Shown here: one piece after another, positions 9,130-18,533 of the stretch | Layout: the number at the start of each line of letters is the position of its first letter | Numbering within the stretch: position 1 is the stretch's first letter | From: Bin5 sp034428435 | GTDB taxonomy: Bacteria; Chloroflexota; Anaerolineae; Caldilineales; Caldilineaceae | Length of the DNA: 64,000 bases | Assembly: GCA_034428435.1 (NCBI GenBank) | Contig: DAOUHY010000453.1 | Location: 29,517-93,516, forward strand | Reading direction: 5' to 3' | The notes under the pieces: model-generated | What the model saw: the letters and a program-made list of their open reading frames with translations, nothing else | What the model was told of the DNA's origin: nothing | The model's database searches: none | Program-made: the position numbers and the translations under genes

Positions 9130-9158
9130 TTGCCGTTCGGTGGAGCGGCTGCTATACT
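9130..9158 (+). promoter_or_regulatory. Probable promoter of the MoxR-DUF58-DUF4129 operon
   Basis: TTGCCG at 9130-9135 and TATACT at 9153-9158 are 17 bp apart. The implied transcript has a leader of about 180 nt before the moxR-like ATG. Confidence 0.5.
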
Positions 9159-9345
9159 CCCACAGATGTACACTCTACGGCCTGCTTCGTGAGGCCGCTT
9201 ATTTTCAGGTCTTCTCTGACGGGTTGAAGCGACATATCCAGCCAGTCGGAAACCTGGACGGTCGATGTCAGAAGGGCAGCTGCTAGTCTTCGACCGCAAT
9301 TCGACGGGGCGGATCGGTCGTCGTGGGATCGACTTAGGAGAATTC

Positions 9346-10443
9346 ATGTCAGACATCGCCATAGTACAGGACCTTGCTCAGCGGCTGCGGGAAAACGTTG
9401 CCCAGGTCATTGTTGGCAAGGACGAGATCGTAGATCAACTGTTGGTGGCTCTCTTCTGCGAAGGTCACGTTCTGCTTGAAGATGTACCGGGGATCGGCAA
9501 AACGATGCTGGCTAAAACGCTGGCAGCGTCTCTGGGCATCAGCTTTCAGCGCATCCAGTTCACGCCCGACCTGCTTCCATCGGACATTGTGGGCGTCAGT
9601 GTTTACAACCGCAAGACGGATGACTTTGAATACCGTCCCGGCCCCGTTTTGGCGGGCATCGTTCTCGCCGACGAGATAAACCGGGCCGGCCCACGTACGC
9701 AGAGCGCCCTGTTGGAGGCAATGGAAGAGCGGCACGTTACGGTCGACGGCGTCAGCCACGCGCTGCCTTACCCGTTCTTTCTGATGGCGACGCAGAATCC
9801 GGTTGAGCTGGCGGGCACATTTCCTCTGCCAGAGGCCCAGATGGACCGCTTTCTGATTCAGCTGGCGCTGGGCTATCCTGAACGAGAAGAGGAGCGCCTG
9901 ATTCTGCACCGTTTTCGCGCAGACAATCCACTGACCCGTGTCAGGGCAATCGTCGAGGCAGAGGACATTCGCCGGGCGGTAGCTGTCTGTCGAGAGGTAT
10001 TTGTTCACCCTGTCCTGGAGGACTATCTTCTCGACTTGGTCCAGGCTACGCGAGAAGACAAGGCGCTCGATCTCGGCGTAAGTCCGCGAGGAAGTCTTGC
10101 TTTCTATCGCACGGTCCAGGCCTTGGCTGCGATCCAGGGACGGTCCTACGTTACGCCTGACGATATTCAGCAGCTCGCACCGCCTGTACTCCGCCACCGG
10201 TTGATCCCGGGCCCGGACACACGTCTGCACGGGACGTCGGTTGCCAGTGTTCTGGACGGCATCATTGGCTCGATACCCGTTCCGGTTGAGGAGAACTGGC
10301 ATGAAGACCCGGCTCCGACAGAACCGTCCCACCAACTTGGCACGTTCGGCGCGGACCTGGAGCAGGAGCTGGAGGCGGCCGTAGCTCCGGAGACTCCGGT
10401 TAACGGCCCAGGCGGTGACGAGCGAAGCTCTCTTTCGGGCTGA
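9346..10443 (+). CDS. MoxR-family AAA+ ATPase
   Basis: 365 residues from ATG 9346, preceded by AGGAG; an upstream in-frame ATG at 9265 lacks a comparable site. Walker A is PGIGKT at 48-53 and Walker B is VLADEINR at about 106-113, followed by the RTQSALLEAMEE segment typical of MoxR. The C-terminal lid domain is present, with an acidic tail after about residue 310. MoxR proteins act as chaperone-like ATPases that assist maturation of partner complexes, usually with VWA/DUF58 proteins. Its stop overlaps the start of the DUF58 gene (TGATG), showing translational coupling. Confidence 0.92.
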   Translation: MSDIAIVQDLAQRLRENVAQVIVGKDEIVDQLLVALFCEGHVLLEDVPGIGKTMLAKTLAASLGISFQRIQFTPDLLPSDIVGVSVYNRKTDDFEYRPGPVLAGIVLADEINRAGPRTQSALLEAMEERHVTVDGVSHALPYPFFLMATQNPVELAGTFPLPEAQMDRFLIQLALGYPEREEERLILHRFRADNPLTRVRAIVEAEDIRRAVAVCREVFVHPVLEDYLLDLVQATREDKALDLGVSPRGSLAFYRTVQALAAIQGRSYVTPDDIQQLAPPVLRHRLIPGPDTRLHGTSVASVLDGIIGSIPVPVEENWHEDPAPTEPSHQLGTFGADLEQELEAAVAPETPVNGPGGDERSSLSG

Positions 10444-11690
10444 TGGGGCGCGCTGGTTGGACGGCCGCGGTCGTAATACTGGTTCTGGCGCTTGCCACGC
10501 GCAACAGTCTCATCTTCACGATGGCGCTGATCCTGGGTCTGCTTGGGCTGGTAGTCTGGCTTTGGAGCCGCTACAGCCTGTCTGAGGTGACCTACAGGCG
10601 TCGATTCAGCGTCGACCATCTTTTTTTCGGCGAAGAGACCGACCTGCATCTGGAGGTAACAAACGCAAAGCCGCTGCCGCTTGCCTGGCTGCGTTGCGAG
10701 GATGACATTCCCGTTGCGCTAGACCTGGAACCGGAAGAACGAGCGAGGCACTATCTGCCTACGCGACGCGTTCTTGTCAACCTCTTCTCTCTGGGTATCT
10801 ACCAACGGGTGATCCGCCGTTACAGGGTTACCGGCACGCAGCGGGGCGCCTGGAGGTTCGGACCGGTTCAACTCATTTGCGGTGACATTTTCGGTTTTCG
10901 GAGCCAGTTCAAGGAGTACCCGGACACGTCGCTGCTCTTGGTCTATCCCCGGATGTATTCGCTGCCGGAATTGGGACTTGAAGCCCGCCACCCGTTTGGG
11001 GACCATCAGAGCCAGAACAGACTGATTGAAGATCCTCTGCGGGTCAGCGGAGTACGCGAGTATCTCCCCGGTGACAATTTTCGTCACATTCACTGGAAGG
11101 CGACGGCCCGGCGCCAGGAACTTCAAACCAAGCTGTTCGAACCTTCCGCTTCCCGCCCACTGGCGATTTTTGTCAATATTCGAACCTTTCATCATCGTTT
11201 TGAAGGGGTAGATCCGGCACTGCGCGAATTTGCCATCAGCGTCGGCGCTTCGATAGCCCGCTGGGCGCAGATGCAAGGAGAAGAGTTCGGAATCTTTGCA
11301 AACAGCATGATGTACGCGGGCAGGCGAGTGCGCATATTACCCGGTGCGCACCCCCGGCAGCTGACCAGCGTCCTTGAGGCGCTGGCTTACTGTGTAGGTG
11401 TGCCCCACACAACGATTGAAAGGGTCCTGCAACAGGAGGTCGACCACTTGCGCACCGGCACATCGATCGTGCTGGTCAGCGCGACGCTGTCGGAGAATCT
11501 TCGACGAGTGCTCATCGATTTGCACGGTCGAGGATTTGCAATCACGCTGTTGGGCATCGGCGGGTTGACTCTGGATAGAGCTATACCTGGCGTGGCCTTC
11601 CAGCAGCTATCGCAACAGGTTCTGGAAGAGTTGACGGTTGAACCCGATTTGGAGATGCCCGAATTGGAGGCAGTCGTTGCGGCAGGCTAA
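10443..11690 (+). CDS. DUF58 domain-containing protein
   Basis: 415 residues. Two N-terminal hydrophobic stretches (about 5-40) place it at the membrane, with a beta-rich segment following. The family signature GDNFRHIHWKATAR is at 210-223. The C-terminal half is VWA-like. DUF58 proteins are standard partners of MoxR ATPases; function is otherwise unknown. The gene overlaps moxR by one base (TGATG) and is followed after 57 bp by a DUF4129 membrane protein. Confidence 0.9.
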   Translation: MGRAGWTAAVVILVLALATRNSLIFTMALILGLLGLVVWLWSRYSLSEVTYRRRFSVDHLFFGEETDLHLEVTNAKPLPLAWLRCEDDIPVALDLEPEERARHYLPTRRVLVNLFSLGIYQRVIRRYRVTGTQRGAWRFGPVQLICGDIFGFRSQFKEYPDTSLLLVYPRMYSLPELGLEARHPFGDHQSQNRLIEDPLRVSGVREYLPGDNFRHIHWKATARRQELQTKLFEPSASRPLAIFVNIRTFHHRFEGVDPALREFAISVGASIARWAQMQGEEFGIFANSMMYAGRRVRILPGAHPRQLTSVLEALAYCVGVPHTTIERVLQQEVDHLRTGTSIVLVSATLSENLRRVLIDLHGRGFAITLLGIGGLTLDRAIPGVAFQQLSQQVLEELTVEPDLEMPELEAVVAAG

Positions 11691-11747
11691 TGTTCATGCG
11701 GCTGATTGTGCTTTCTCACATTGGATTACGATAGAAGAGTTTAACAG

Positions 11748-13340
11748 ATGAGTTCGCAGATCGCGGTGCCTTGGAGACATGCCGAGTGGAATAGTGTAGA
11801 CGGGGTGCTACTGCCGGCGCTTGTCGGGGTCATGCGCTTCTGCTGGATCTGGCCCTGGATGCTGCTGCTGCAGGGCTTTCTGGCACCCTCGCTGTCTGCG
11901 CCGCTGATGTCTCCGTGGATGGTGATCGTCCTGCCGATGTTCAGCTTTACTTTCGCACGCTGGACCATGCCGACCCTGGAGGAGCGCAGGAATTTCCGAA
12001 GAACGAATCAGATACGGCAGCATATCGCCACCTTTGGATTTGCAGCGATCCTGTTTCTGCTGTGGCTGCGCTTTCAGCGCCCTGATTTCTGGCTTTTGGA
12101 CCCGCGCTGGTTGATAGCGGCAGGCTACGATCTGATTTACTGGGACGCCATTCCCATTGAGGTTCCCGGAACGCTGCTCTTTCTGCTATTGGGCATCTTT
12201 CTGTGGCTGCGGGGCGCGCTGGACGGGCACGGCCAGTACCGGCACGATGAGATATGGAGGGCGTTTCTCTCGGGTGGCGCTGCGCTGGCCCTGTTTGCCT
12301 GGATCCTTCCACCTATACCTGCTGTGGGGCAGCCGGAAGCCGGGGCGAGCCCGTATACGGCAGCTGGCGGGCAACTCTCCAATTCCATATGGTTGTTGTT
12401 GCTTTTTGCCGGTTCGGGGCTGGCAGGGTTGGGCGTCGCCAACCTTGGGAAATCCGGCGGGTGGCGGCGCAGGGCACGCGTGTCACAGCTGATTCCAAAC
12501 CGGGGTTGGATGGTGGGCATCGCCATGACGATCTGCGTCATGCTGGGCATGGCCTTGCTGGTCGGGTTGATCATCCAACCGGAAGATGCGGCTATTCTTT
12601 GGAGCGTGCTGGGGTTGATCTGGCAGGGCGTTAGCACCGTACTGATTTGGATCATTACAATCGTCGCCTACCCGTTCTTCATTCTGCTGGAGTATCTGAT
12701 ACGCCTGCTGCGCAGCCTGTTCGGGGACAGATCGCAAGAAACTCAGCGGAATGAACTCGCCGATGCTCCCACTCCGGAGCCGCTACCGGAACCGCCTGAA
12801 AGGGCCGTGGAGGCGATGCCAGAGCCATTCCGCTGGATTGCCTTGCTTGTGGTAGCTGCAGGTGTCTTCATTATTTTCATGCTTGTCCTGCGCCAGTTGA
12901 GAAGCAATCCCGATGAGGAGAGCGACGAGGTACGGGAATCGGTTTTGACGGCGAGTTTGCTGCAGTCGCAGCTGGCCGAACTTTGGGCGCGTTTGCGTTC
13001 TCGGTTCGGGCCTCTTCCTGAGGAACCGGACCCTTTCTTGTCGTTAGAAGGGGAGAGCGAGACGCGGCGCCTGATACGTCTGATCTACCAGCGGCTTCTG
13101 GAAGCCGCACATATGCGAAACGCGCCCAGGCTGCAGAGCGAGACGCCCAGGCGCTTCGGGGGGCGCCTCGCCGCCCAGCCCGGTTTTGAAGGAGGACTGG
13201 TTCAGACCATAACCGGCGCCTACGACGAGGCCCGCTATGGTGATGAGCCACCTTCCGAGCAGACCGCAACTGAGGCGGCAGAAGCGTGGCAGCAGATGGT
13301 GTCCGACCTGACCCCTGACGAACCTGACGGAGCGTCTTAG
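11748..13340 (+). CDS. DUF4129 domain-containing multi-pass membrane protein
   Basis: 530 residues with about nine hydrophobic segments in the first 380 residues, including one at about 365-385 (IALLVVAAGVFIIFML). A soluble C-terminus follows containing the DUF4129 pattern (RRLIRLIYQRLLEAA then TPRRFGGRL). In many bacteria a transglutaminase-like domain is fused or adjacent to DUF4129; none is seen here. It completes the MoxR-DUF58 operon and probably forms a membrane complex with those products. Confidence 0.82.
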   Translation: MSSQIAVPWRHAEWNSVDGVLLPALVGVMRFCWIWPWMLLLQGFLAPSLSAPLMSPWMVIVLPMFSFTFARWTMPTLEERRNFRRTNQIRQHIATFGFAAILFLLWLRFQRPDFWLLDPRWLIAAGYDLIYWDAIPIEVPGTLLFLLLGIFLWLRGALDGHGQYRHDEIWRAFLSGGAALALFAWILPPIPAVGQPEAGASPYTAAGGQLSNSIWLLLLFAGSGLAGLGVANLGKSGGWRRRARVSQLIPNRGWMVGIAMTICVMLGMALLVGLIIQPEDAAILWSVLGLIWQGVSTVLIWIITIVAYPFFILLEYLIRLLRSLFGDRSQETQRNELADAPTPEPLPEPPERAVEAMPEPFRWIALLVVAAGVFIIFMLVLRQLRSNPDEESDEVRESVLTASLLQSQLAELWARLRSRFGPLPEEPDPFLSLEGESETRRLIRLIYQRLLEAAHMRNAPRLQSETPRRFGGRLAAQPGFEGGLVQTITGAYDEARYGDEPPSEQTATEAAEAWQQMVSDLTPDEPDGAS

Positions 13341-13391
13341 CGCGACGCTTGTTTTGGCGTTTCTCTATTTGCCCTGTCCGGAGAATTTTCT

Positions 13392-14942
13392 ATGAACGGC
13401 GCCCAGGCACTAATTCGCACTCTATTCGACGGCGGTGTAGACACCTGTTTCATGAATCCCGGCACGTCGGAGATGCACTTTGTGGCCGCGCTGGACTCAG
13501 TGCCGCAGATGCACTCGGTATTGTGCCTGTTTGAGGGTGTCGCGACCGGTTGTGCAGACGGATATGCACGCATGACCGGTAAACCGGCGGCGACGCTTTT
13601 GCATTTGGGGCCGGGGCTGGGCAATGGAATCTCGAATCTGCACAACGGGCGCAAGGCCCATTCGCCGATTGTGAACATTGTCGGCGATCACGCAACCTAT
13701 CACCTCAAGTATGATGCGCCACTGACATGTGATATCGAAGGACTGGCCCGGCCGGTTTCGGGCTGGGTGCACACTTCGCCCAACTCAGGCGTTGTGGCAG
13801 ACGACGGAGCGGCGGCGATTGCGGCTGCGCGAACGCCCCCGGGCCAGGTGGCAACGCTGATTCTGCCGGCGGACACGGCTTGGGGCGAGGCGGAGGGCCC
13901 GGCTGCGACTCAGGCCGCGCCGGCGTTGGCTACCGTTCCTGAGGAGCGAGTCTCCTCCATTGCTCAGCTATTGCGACGGGAAGAAGAGACCGTTCTTCTT
14001 GTGGGCGACCAGGTTATGGGCAGCGCAGGGGTCAGCGAACTTGCCTGCAGGATCGCAGCGGGAGCGAATGCTCGGGTTGTCGGGAATCGTGCGGCCGCAA
14101 GGGTTTCGAGGGGCGCGGGGCGCCCTGTTCTTGCGCGACTTCCGTACCCTGTCGATCAGGCCGTTGCACTCCTGGCGGGGGCACGCCATGTGGTCCTGGT
14201 AGGCGCAAAGGACCCTGTGGGTTTCTTCGCCTACCCGGACAGCCCCAGCCGGCTAGCTCCGCCAGACGCGAAGATTCATCTGCTCGCCGCCGAGGATGAG
14301 GATGTACCCGGTGCGCTCGATGCGCTGAGCGAAGAACTGGGAACGCCGGCGACTCCACCGGCGACTGCCCGATATGATAGGCCGTCCCTGCCGGCAGGGG
14401 AACTCACGCCGGATGCGGTTTGGACCGCGCTCTGCGCGCTGATGCCGGAAAATGCGATCGTGGCCGATGAGTCGGTTACGTGTGGCCGACAGGCGTATCC
14501 CCATACAGAGACGGCGCCGCCGCATGACTGGCTTCACGTAACCGGAGGCTCTATCGGCCAGGGCTTGCCGGCAGCGACGGGTGCGGCGGTGGCCTGCCCG
14601 GACCGGCAGGTGTTTGCCATGGAGGGCGACGGCTCCGGCATGTATACGTTGCAGGCGCTTTGGACGCAGGCGCGTGAGTCGTTGAAGGTCGTGAACGTCA
14701 TCTTTGCCAACCGCAGTTACCGCATTTTGCAGGGCGAACTGCTGAATGTGGGAGGAAGCTCTGATCCTGGCGCTCATGCGCAGGCGATGATGCGGCTAGA
14801 CTCCCCGGAGTTGGACTGGGTCTCCTTGTCCGAGGGTATGGGCGTGCCGGCGGTCCGCGTTGAGAGCGCCGATGCCTTCACGGCAGCGTTACGTCGGGGG
14901 ATCGAAGAGCCGGGTCCGATGCTGATTGAGGCGATGGTCTGA
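13392..14942 (+). CDS. Thiamine-diphosphate-dependent enzyme, acetolactate synthase / benzoylformate decarboxylase-like
   Basis: 516 residues. The catalytic Glu is at about 48 (LFEGVATG), a long LGPGLGNGISNLHNGRK-type loop follows, and the cofactor motif is GDGSG at 412-416 with Asn at 440 (FANRSYR). Such proteins are often labelled acetolactate synthase large subunit, but the missing small subunit and the shortened central domain argue for a 2-oxo-acid decarboxylase or lyase of unknown substrate. It is only distantly similar to the ThDP enzyme at 1755. The CCA-adding enzyme gene follows closely. Confidence 0.8.
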   Translation: MNGAQALIRTLFDGGVDTCFMNPGTSEMHFVAALDSVPQMHSVLCLFEGVATGCADGYARMTGKPAATLLHLGPGLGNGISNLHNGRKAHSPIVNIVGDHATYHLKYDAPLTCDIEGLARPVSGWVHTSPNSGVVADDGAAAIAAARTPPGQVATLILPADTAWGEAEGPAATQAAPALATVPEERVSSIAQLLRREEETVLLVGDQVMGSAGVSELACRIAAGANARVVGNRAAARVSRGAGRPVLARLPYPVDQAVALLAGARHVVLVGAKDPVGFFAYPDSPSRLAPPDAKIHLLAAEDEDVPGALDALSEELGTPATPPATARYDRPSLPAGELTPDAVWTALCALMPENAIVADESVTCGRQAYPHTETAPPHDWLHVTGGSIGQGLPAATGAAVACPDRQVFAMEGDGSGMYTLQALWTQARESLKVVNVIFANRSYRILQGELLNVGGSSDPGAHAQAMMRLDSPELDWVSLSEGMGVPAVRVESADAFTAALRRGIEEPGPMLIEAMV

Positions 14943-15002
14943 CCAGGGCAGACAGTGCAGGTCGACCACGATCCTTCGTTTCGGGTATTCTCCCTTTGGG
15001 CC

Positions 15003-16673
15003 ATGCACGAAATCGCTTCAGACCAGTCAGCAGGAGACGCAGTTGCGCGGGTCCTCGATGCCTTCATGGCGGAGCGTGGGTCGGTATATGTCGTCGGCGG
15101 CGCGGTGCGGGATCATCTGCTGGGCATCTCCTCGATTCCGGGCTGGTCTATGTTGACGGTGGATGGACCGTCTCACGACGGCGTCCGGGGCCCCATTTCT
15201 CGTTCAAGAACTCCTGCTTTCACAACGGACCTGGACCTGGTCCTATGCGGGCCGGTACTGCCTCTGGCGCGACGCGTAGCTGACAGGCTCGGTTGGGCCT
15301 ACTATCCCCTAGACGAAAAGAGAGATGTCGCCCGGTTGATCGGGAAGTGTGCTGACGGTCAACGGATTGAGTGCGATGCCGCTGCGCTGCGGGGCGACGT
15401 GCGATCGGACCTACTGGCGCGCGACTTCAGTGCCAATGCACTGGCGTTGAGGCTATCGCCGGACAGCTCTCCGAGGCTGATAGACGAATGCGACGGGATT
15501 GCGGACATTTCGTCTCGCAGGTTGCGGCGAGTTTCTGACGAGAGTCTGCGCAGCGACCCGGTCAGGTTATTGCGGGCAGTGCGCCTGGCTGTTCAGCTGG
15601 GATTTTCGATAGAGGATGAAACGCGGAAGCAGGTCTCAGCACTGGCCGGGACAGTTGTATCCGTCAGCGCTGAGCGTTTGCGGCAGGAGATGTGGAAGCT
15701 CCTGGACTGCTCGGGGCCGGACGTTGGAATCCGGGAGTTGGATGAGCTTGGGCTACTTTCCAATCTGTTGCCCGAGGTCAAGGCATTGCAGGGCGTGCAG
15801 CAGTCGTCGCGGCACCATCTTGATGCCTACGACCACAGCCTGTTGGCGACTCACTATGCCGGTGAACTGCGTGACTGGCTGCGAGGGGGACCGGCGCCAG
15901 AGGACAGTACACTGGCACAGTCTCTCGTGCCCCGGGGGGAAGCGCTGCGCACTCATTTTTGCGAAGAGATCGCGGCCGGTCACGACCGGGCGGGATGGCT
16001 TGTATGGCATGCGCTGCTGCACGATACGGGCAAGGCCAGAAGCGCCAGTGAGGAATCAGGGGGCGACGCCGAGAGACATTCCAACGCGGGACACCAGGCG
16101 TTGAGCGCAGAAATAGCCGGTCGACGCGTTGCCTCATTCCGATTCAGCAGGCGAGAAGCCCTCCTGGCGAGGAGCGTTGCGAGGAGACAAAGCGTCCCCC
16201 GCCGGCTGGTCACGGCGCTCCCTGAGCAGGAAGAGCGAATCGGCCCGCGGGCAGCCTATCGATTCTTTCGGGACGCGGGCAGCGTTGTGGCCGGGCAACA
16301 GTTCGTGCATGGGTTGGGGTCGGGGGGTGCGAGGCAACCACTCGACGGACTGGACGTTACGCTCCAGGCGGTATCAGACCTGCAAGCAACTGGGAGGGAG
16401 CGAGGACCTGAGTGGGGCCGGTTCCTCAGAGCCATGGACGGCCTCTTTGACTATGCGTTTTCGCGGCCCGCGGATCATCTGGCCGCTCCGCTCGTGGACG
16501 GTCACAGATTGATGGAGCAACTTGGGCTGGCTCCTGGCCCGGTCGTGGGGAGGATTCTGCGGGAATTGGCGGAGGCCCAGGCATCGGGGTCTGTCGCCGA
16601 GGTTGGCGAGGCCCTAGCGCTGGCAGAAGACCTGTTGGCACAGGAAGACGATCAGGCCTGGACTGGGACTTGA
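15003..16673 (+). CDS. cca: CCA tRNA nucleotidyltransferase with HD domain
   Basis: Adds or repairs the 3' CCA end of tRNAs. From ATG 15003 (556 residues) the nucleotidyltransferase signature is VVGGAVRDHLLG at about 30-41, the catalytic aspartates are in DLDLV at 76-80, and the RDFSANALAL motif starts at about 140. An HD-type segment (HDTGK, about 340) follows. An upstream GTG at 14955 would add 16 residues and overlaps no gene, so the start is uncertain. An insertion of roughly 25 residues separates GG-VRD from DLDLV. It could be a polyA polymerase-type relative, but the motif set fits the CCA enzyme. Confidence 0.85.
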   Translation: MHEIASDQSAGDAVARVLDAFMAERGSVYVVGGAVRDHLLGISSIPGWSMLTVDGPSHDGVRGPISRSRTPAFTTDLDLVLCGPVLPLARRVADRLGWAYYPLDEKRDVARLIGKCADGQRIECDAAALRGDVRSDLLARDFSANALALRLSPDSSPRLIDECDGIADISSRRLRRVSDESLRSDPVRLLRAVRLAVQLGFSIEDETRKQVSALAGTVVSVSAERLRQEMWKLLDCSGPDVGIRELDELGLLSNLLPEVKALQGVQQSSRHHLDAYDHSLLATHYAGELRDWLRGGPAPEDSTLAQSLVPRGEALRTHFCEEIAAGHDRAGWLVWHALLHDTGKARSASEESGGDAERHSNAGHQALSAEIAGRRVASFRFSRREALLARSVARRQSVPRRLVTALPEQEERIGPRAAYRFFRDAGSVVAGQQFVHGLGSGGARQPLDGLDVTLQAVSDLQATGRERGPEWGRFLRAMDGLFDYAFSRPADHLAAPLVDGHRLMEQLGLAPGPVVGRILRELAEAQASGSVAEVGEALALAEDLLAQEDDQAWTGT

Positions 16674-16725
16674 GTTCGATTCACTATTGGGCGGTGACGC
16701 AGCTGGAAGGACTGCCGAGGGTTGT

Positions 16726-17799
16726 TCAGGCCCGGCTGGCGGCCACTACCCGCTCCAAGCGGGCCCGTGCTGCACCGCTCTTGAGGACTATCCTAACGCG
16801 GGCTATCCCATCCGGAACATCCTGAGCCAGGTTGAAGAGGTGGAGGATTACACCGGCGGTCAGGCAGACCTGCTCGGTGGCGTCGCATTCGGCGTCTGCG
16901 AGTACGGCGGCATTCAGGGCTGCGTGGCCTGCTGCGTCTGCGGGCCCGGGCACACGTACCCGTTCCCGGTGACCGAGAGCGTCGGGATCGAGGATCAGGT
17001 CGGCTGCCGCGTCTTCAGCGAAAACATGTGACTTGCGCCCGACGGCCATTTCGACGGAACCTTCTTCTCCCTGGACTATGTAGCTACGCTTTGTACCGGT
17101 CTGGACGGCGCGCAGTCGTTCGATGTAGTTCCCGTGGAAGAATCCGCTGACCTGATAGGGAGCGTTTGCCGGATTCAGTAGTTTCTCCACACTGTTGAGC
17201 ACGGTTCGAAGGCCGAACTGGCGGCGCAGAGGCAGCAGGGCGTGCCATTGCGGGGCGAAGTGTGCAGCGGACAGGTAGCCGACCCCAACGGCTTCGATCA
17301 TGAGTTGCACGGCATCGGGTTCCAAGTCATCGGCGACTCCCAGTTCGCGCAAGACCGGTCCTGGCCCGATGCCCTCCTTGGTAGGTACACCTTCATCGCC
17401 GTGCAGGACGACCGGCAGCCCGATCTCGGCGAGAACGATGGCAATGGCTGGCGCCAGTTGCGCGCTCCTTACCTTGCCGTCGTAGGGCACGGCAAGGTCG
17501 AGCAGCCCCTCGACACGGGGTCGGATTTGTGCAATTGTTTCTGCCCGTAACAGCGCGGTGAAGCCCCGAACCTCGTCGACAGCCTCGCCTTTCACCCTCT
17601 GTGCAATCAGGAAGGCGCCGGCCTGCGCCGGAGAGCAGGTCTGCTCGACGATCTGGCGCAGAGCTTCGACAGACTCCTCGTAGGTAAGATCGCGTTTGAG
17701 TTTTTCGCCGCGCCCGACTGCCTGGACAAAGGGTATGAATGGGGCCGGATCCCGGTCCGTTTCATAGTGGGGGCGGACTTCTGGGGTCGCGGCCAGCAT
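16726..17799 (-). CDS. Anthranilate phosphoribosyltransferase-like protein (TrpD family, atypical)
   Basis: 357 residues with the TrpD / nucleoside phosphorylase N-terminal helical domain (YEESVEALRQIVEQTCSPAQ, about 40-60) and the glycosyltransferase barrel. The canonical GTGGD phosphoribosyl-pyrophosphate loop is replaced by VPYDGK, and the KHGNR segment by VLHGDEG. So it is probably not the tryptophan enzyme; TrpD2/YbiB-like proteins of unknown or nucleic-acid-related role are the closest idea. It is the third gene of a minus-strand run behind the siroheme reductase, 50 bp after the 207-residue protein. Confidence 0.7.
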   Translation of the reverse strand: MLAATPEVRPHYETDRDPAPFIPFVQAVGRGEKLKRDLTYEESVEALRQIVEQTCSPAQAGAFLIAQRVKGEAVDEVRGFTALLRAETIAQIRPRVEGLLDLAVPYDGKVRSAQLAPAIAIVLAEIGLPVVLHGDEGVPTKEGIGPGPVLRELGVADDLEPDAVQLMIEAVGVGYLSAAHFAPQWHALLPLRRQFGLRTVLNSVEKLLNPANAPYQVSGFFHGNYIERLRAVQTGTKRSYIVQGEEGSVEMAVGRKSHVFAEDAAADLILDPDALGHRERVRVPGPADAAGHAALNAAVLADAECDATEQVCLTAGVILHLFNLAQDVPDGIARVRIVLKSGAARARLERVVAASRA

Positions 17800-17849
17800 C
17801 TGGTTCTGTCCTTAGCAATAGGAGAGGACTCGGGCGGAGAGGAAGTCGT

Positions 17850-18473
17850 TCAGTCCGCACTCCCGAGCTGTCTGAGAAGCGAGTCAACGTCTGGAGCGGA
17901 CGGTGCGCTCAGCTCGAAGGTCAGAGGCTCGCGGGGGTCGTTGGCGACGCGGGTGACGGAGGCGTCGTCGCCGAAGATTGGGGCGAGATTGTCTGAGAGC
18001 TGGGACAGGGCAGCCGCAGCCGCGGCAGCAGCATCGGCGCCGTCACCATTGGCGGCGTTGGCGTAGTTGAGCCGGTCCAGCAGAACGATGGTGGCGGCGT
18101 CTGTGCGCAGCTTCAGTTTGCCCTTCAGCTCCACGTCACTCTCCGTCAACTTTACCCCGTTCAACGCCTGAGACAGTGTCGTGCCGAGAGCATCAGACAG
18201 GTCTGATCCAGCGTCGCGTTTGCGTACGTACATGAGACCGGGCCTGGCGTCGGTCAAGTCAACGACATAGTCGGCTTCGTGGCCGACGAGAAGGATCGCC
18301 GGCCCGTCAACGATATGTCTATAGTCGGCCACGTCGAGAAGCAGCTCATTGGGCACGACGTTTTCCCGAATCCAGCGGTGGAAAACAGGGATAAAGTCCT
18401 CGACGTCGATCGAAAGCTCTTCAAAGAAAAATTTAACGCTCAGGCGATGGGGTGCAATCATCGTCAACTCCAA
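17850..18473 (-). CDS. Conserved hypothetical protein (207 aa) linked to siroheme reductase
   Basis: Not recognised. The first 100 residues are mixed alpha/beta and rich in aromatic and acidic residues (VKFFFEELSIDVEDFIPVF). A run of Ala occurs at about 147-154, and the C-terminus is acidic and soluble. No membrane segment or signal peptide is visible. A second ATG at residue 5 could be the start. It lies between the reductase and the TrpD-like gene, 60 bp behind the former, so a role connected with that reductase is plausible but unproven. Confidence 0.7.
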   Translation of the reverse strand: MELTMIAPHRLSVKFFFEELSIDVEDFIPVFHRWIRENVVPNELLLDVADYRHIVDGPAILLVGHEADYVVDLTDARPGLMYVRKRDAGSDLSDALGTTLSQALNGVKLTESDVELKGKLKLRTDAATIVLLDRLNYANAANGDGADAAAAAAAALSQLSDNLAPIFGDDASVTRVANDPREPLTFELSAPSAPDVDSLLRQLGSAD

Positions 18474-18490
18474 GGGCAGTGAAGGATGCG

Positions 18491-18524
18491 GTCTACTGTA
18501 CCAGGCAAGCCCGGTACAGTAGAC
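18491..18524 (-). other. Intercistronic perfect hairpin
   Basis: GTCTACTGTACC (18491-18502) pairs exactly with GGTACAGTAGAC (18513-18524) across a 10-base loop. There is no T-run on either side, so it looks like a processing or stability hairpin behind the reductase gene rather than an intrinsic terminator. Confidence 0.6.
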
Positions 18525-18533
18525 GTAGTGCTA

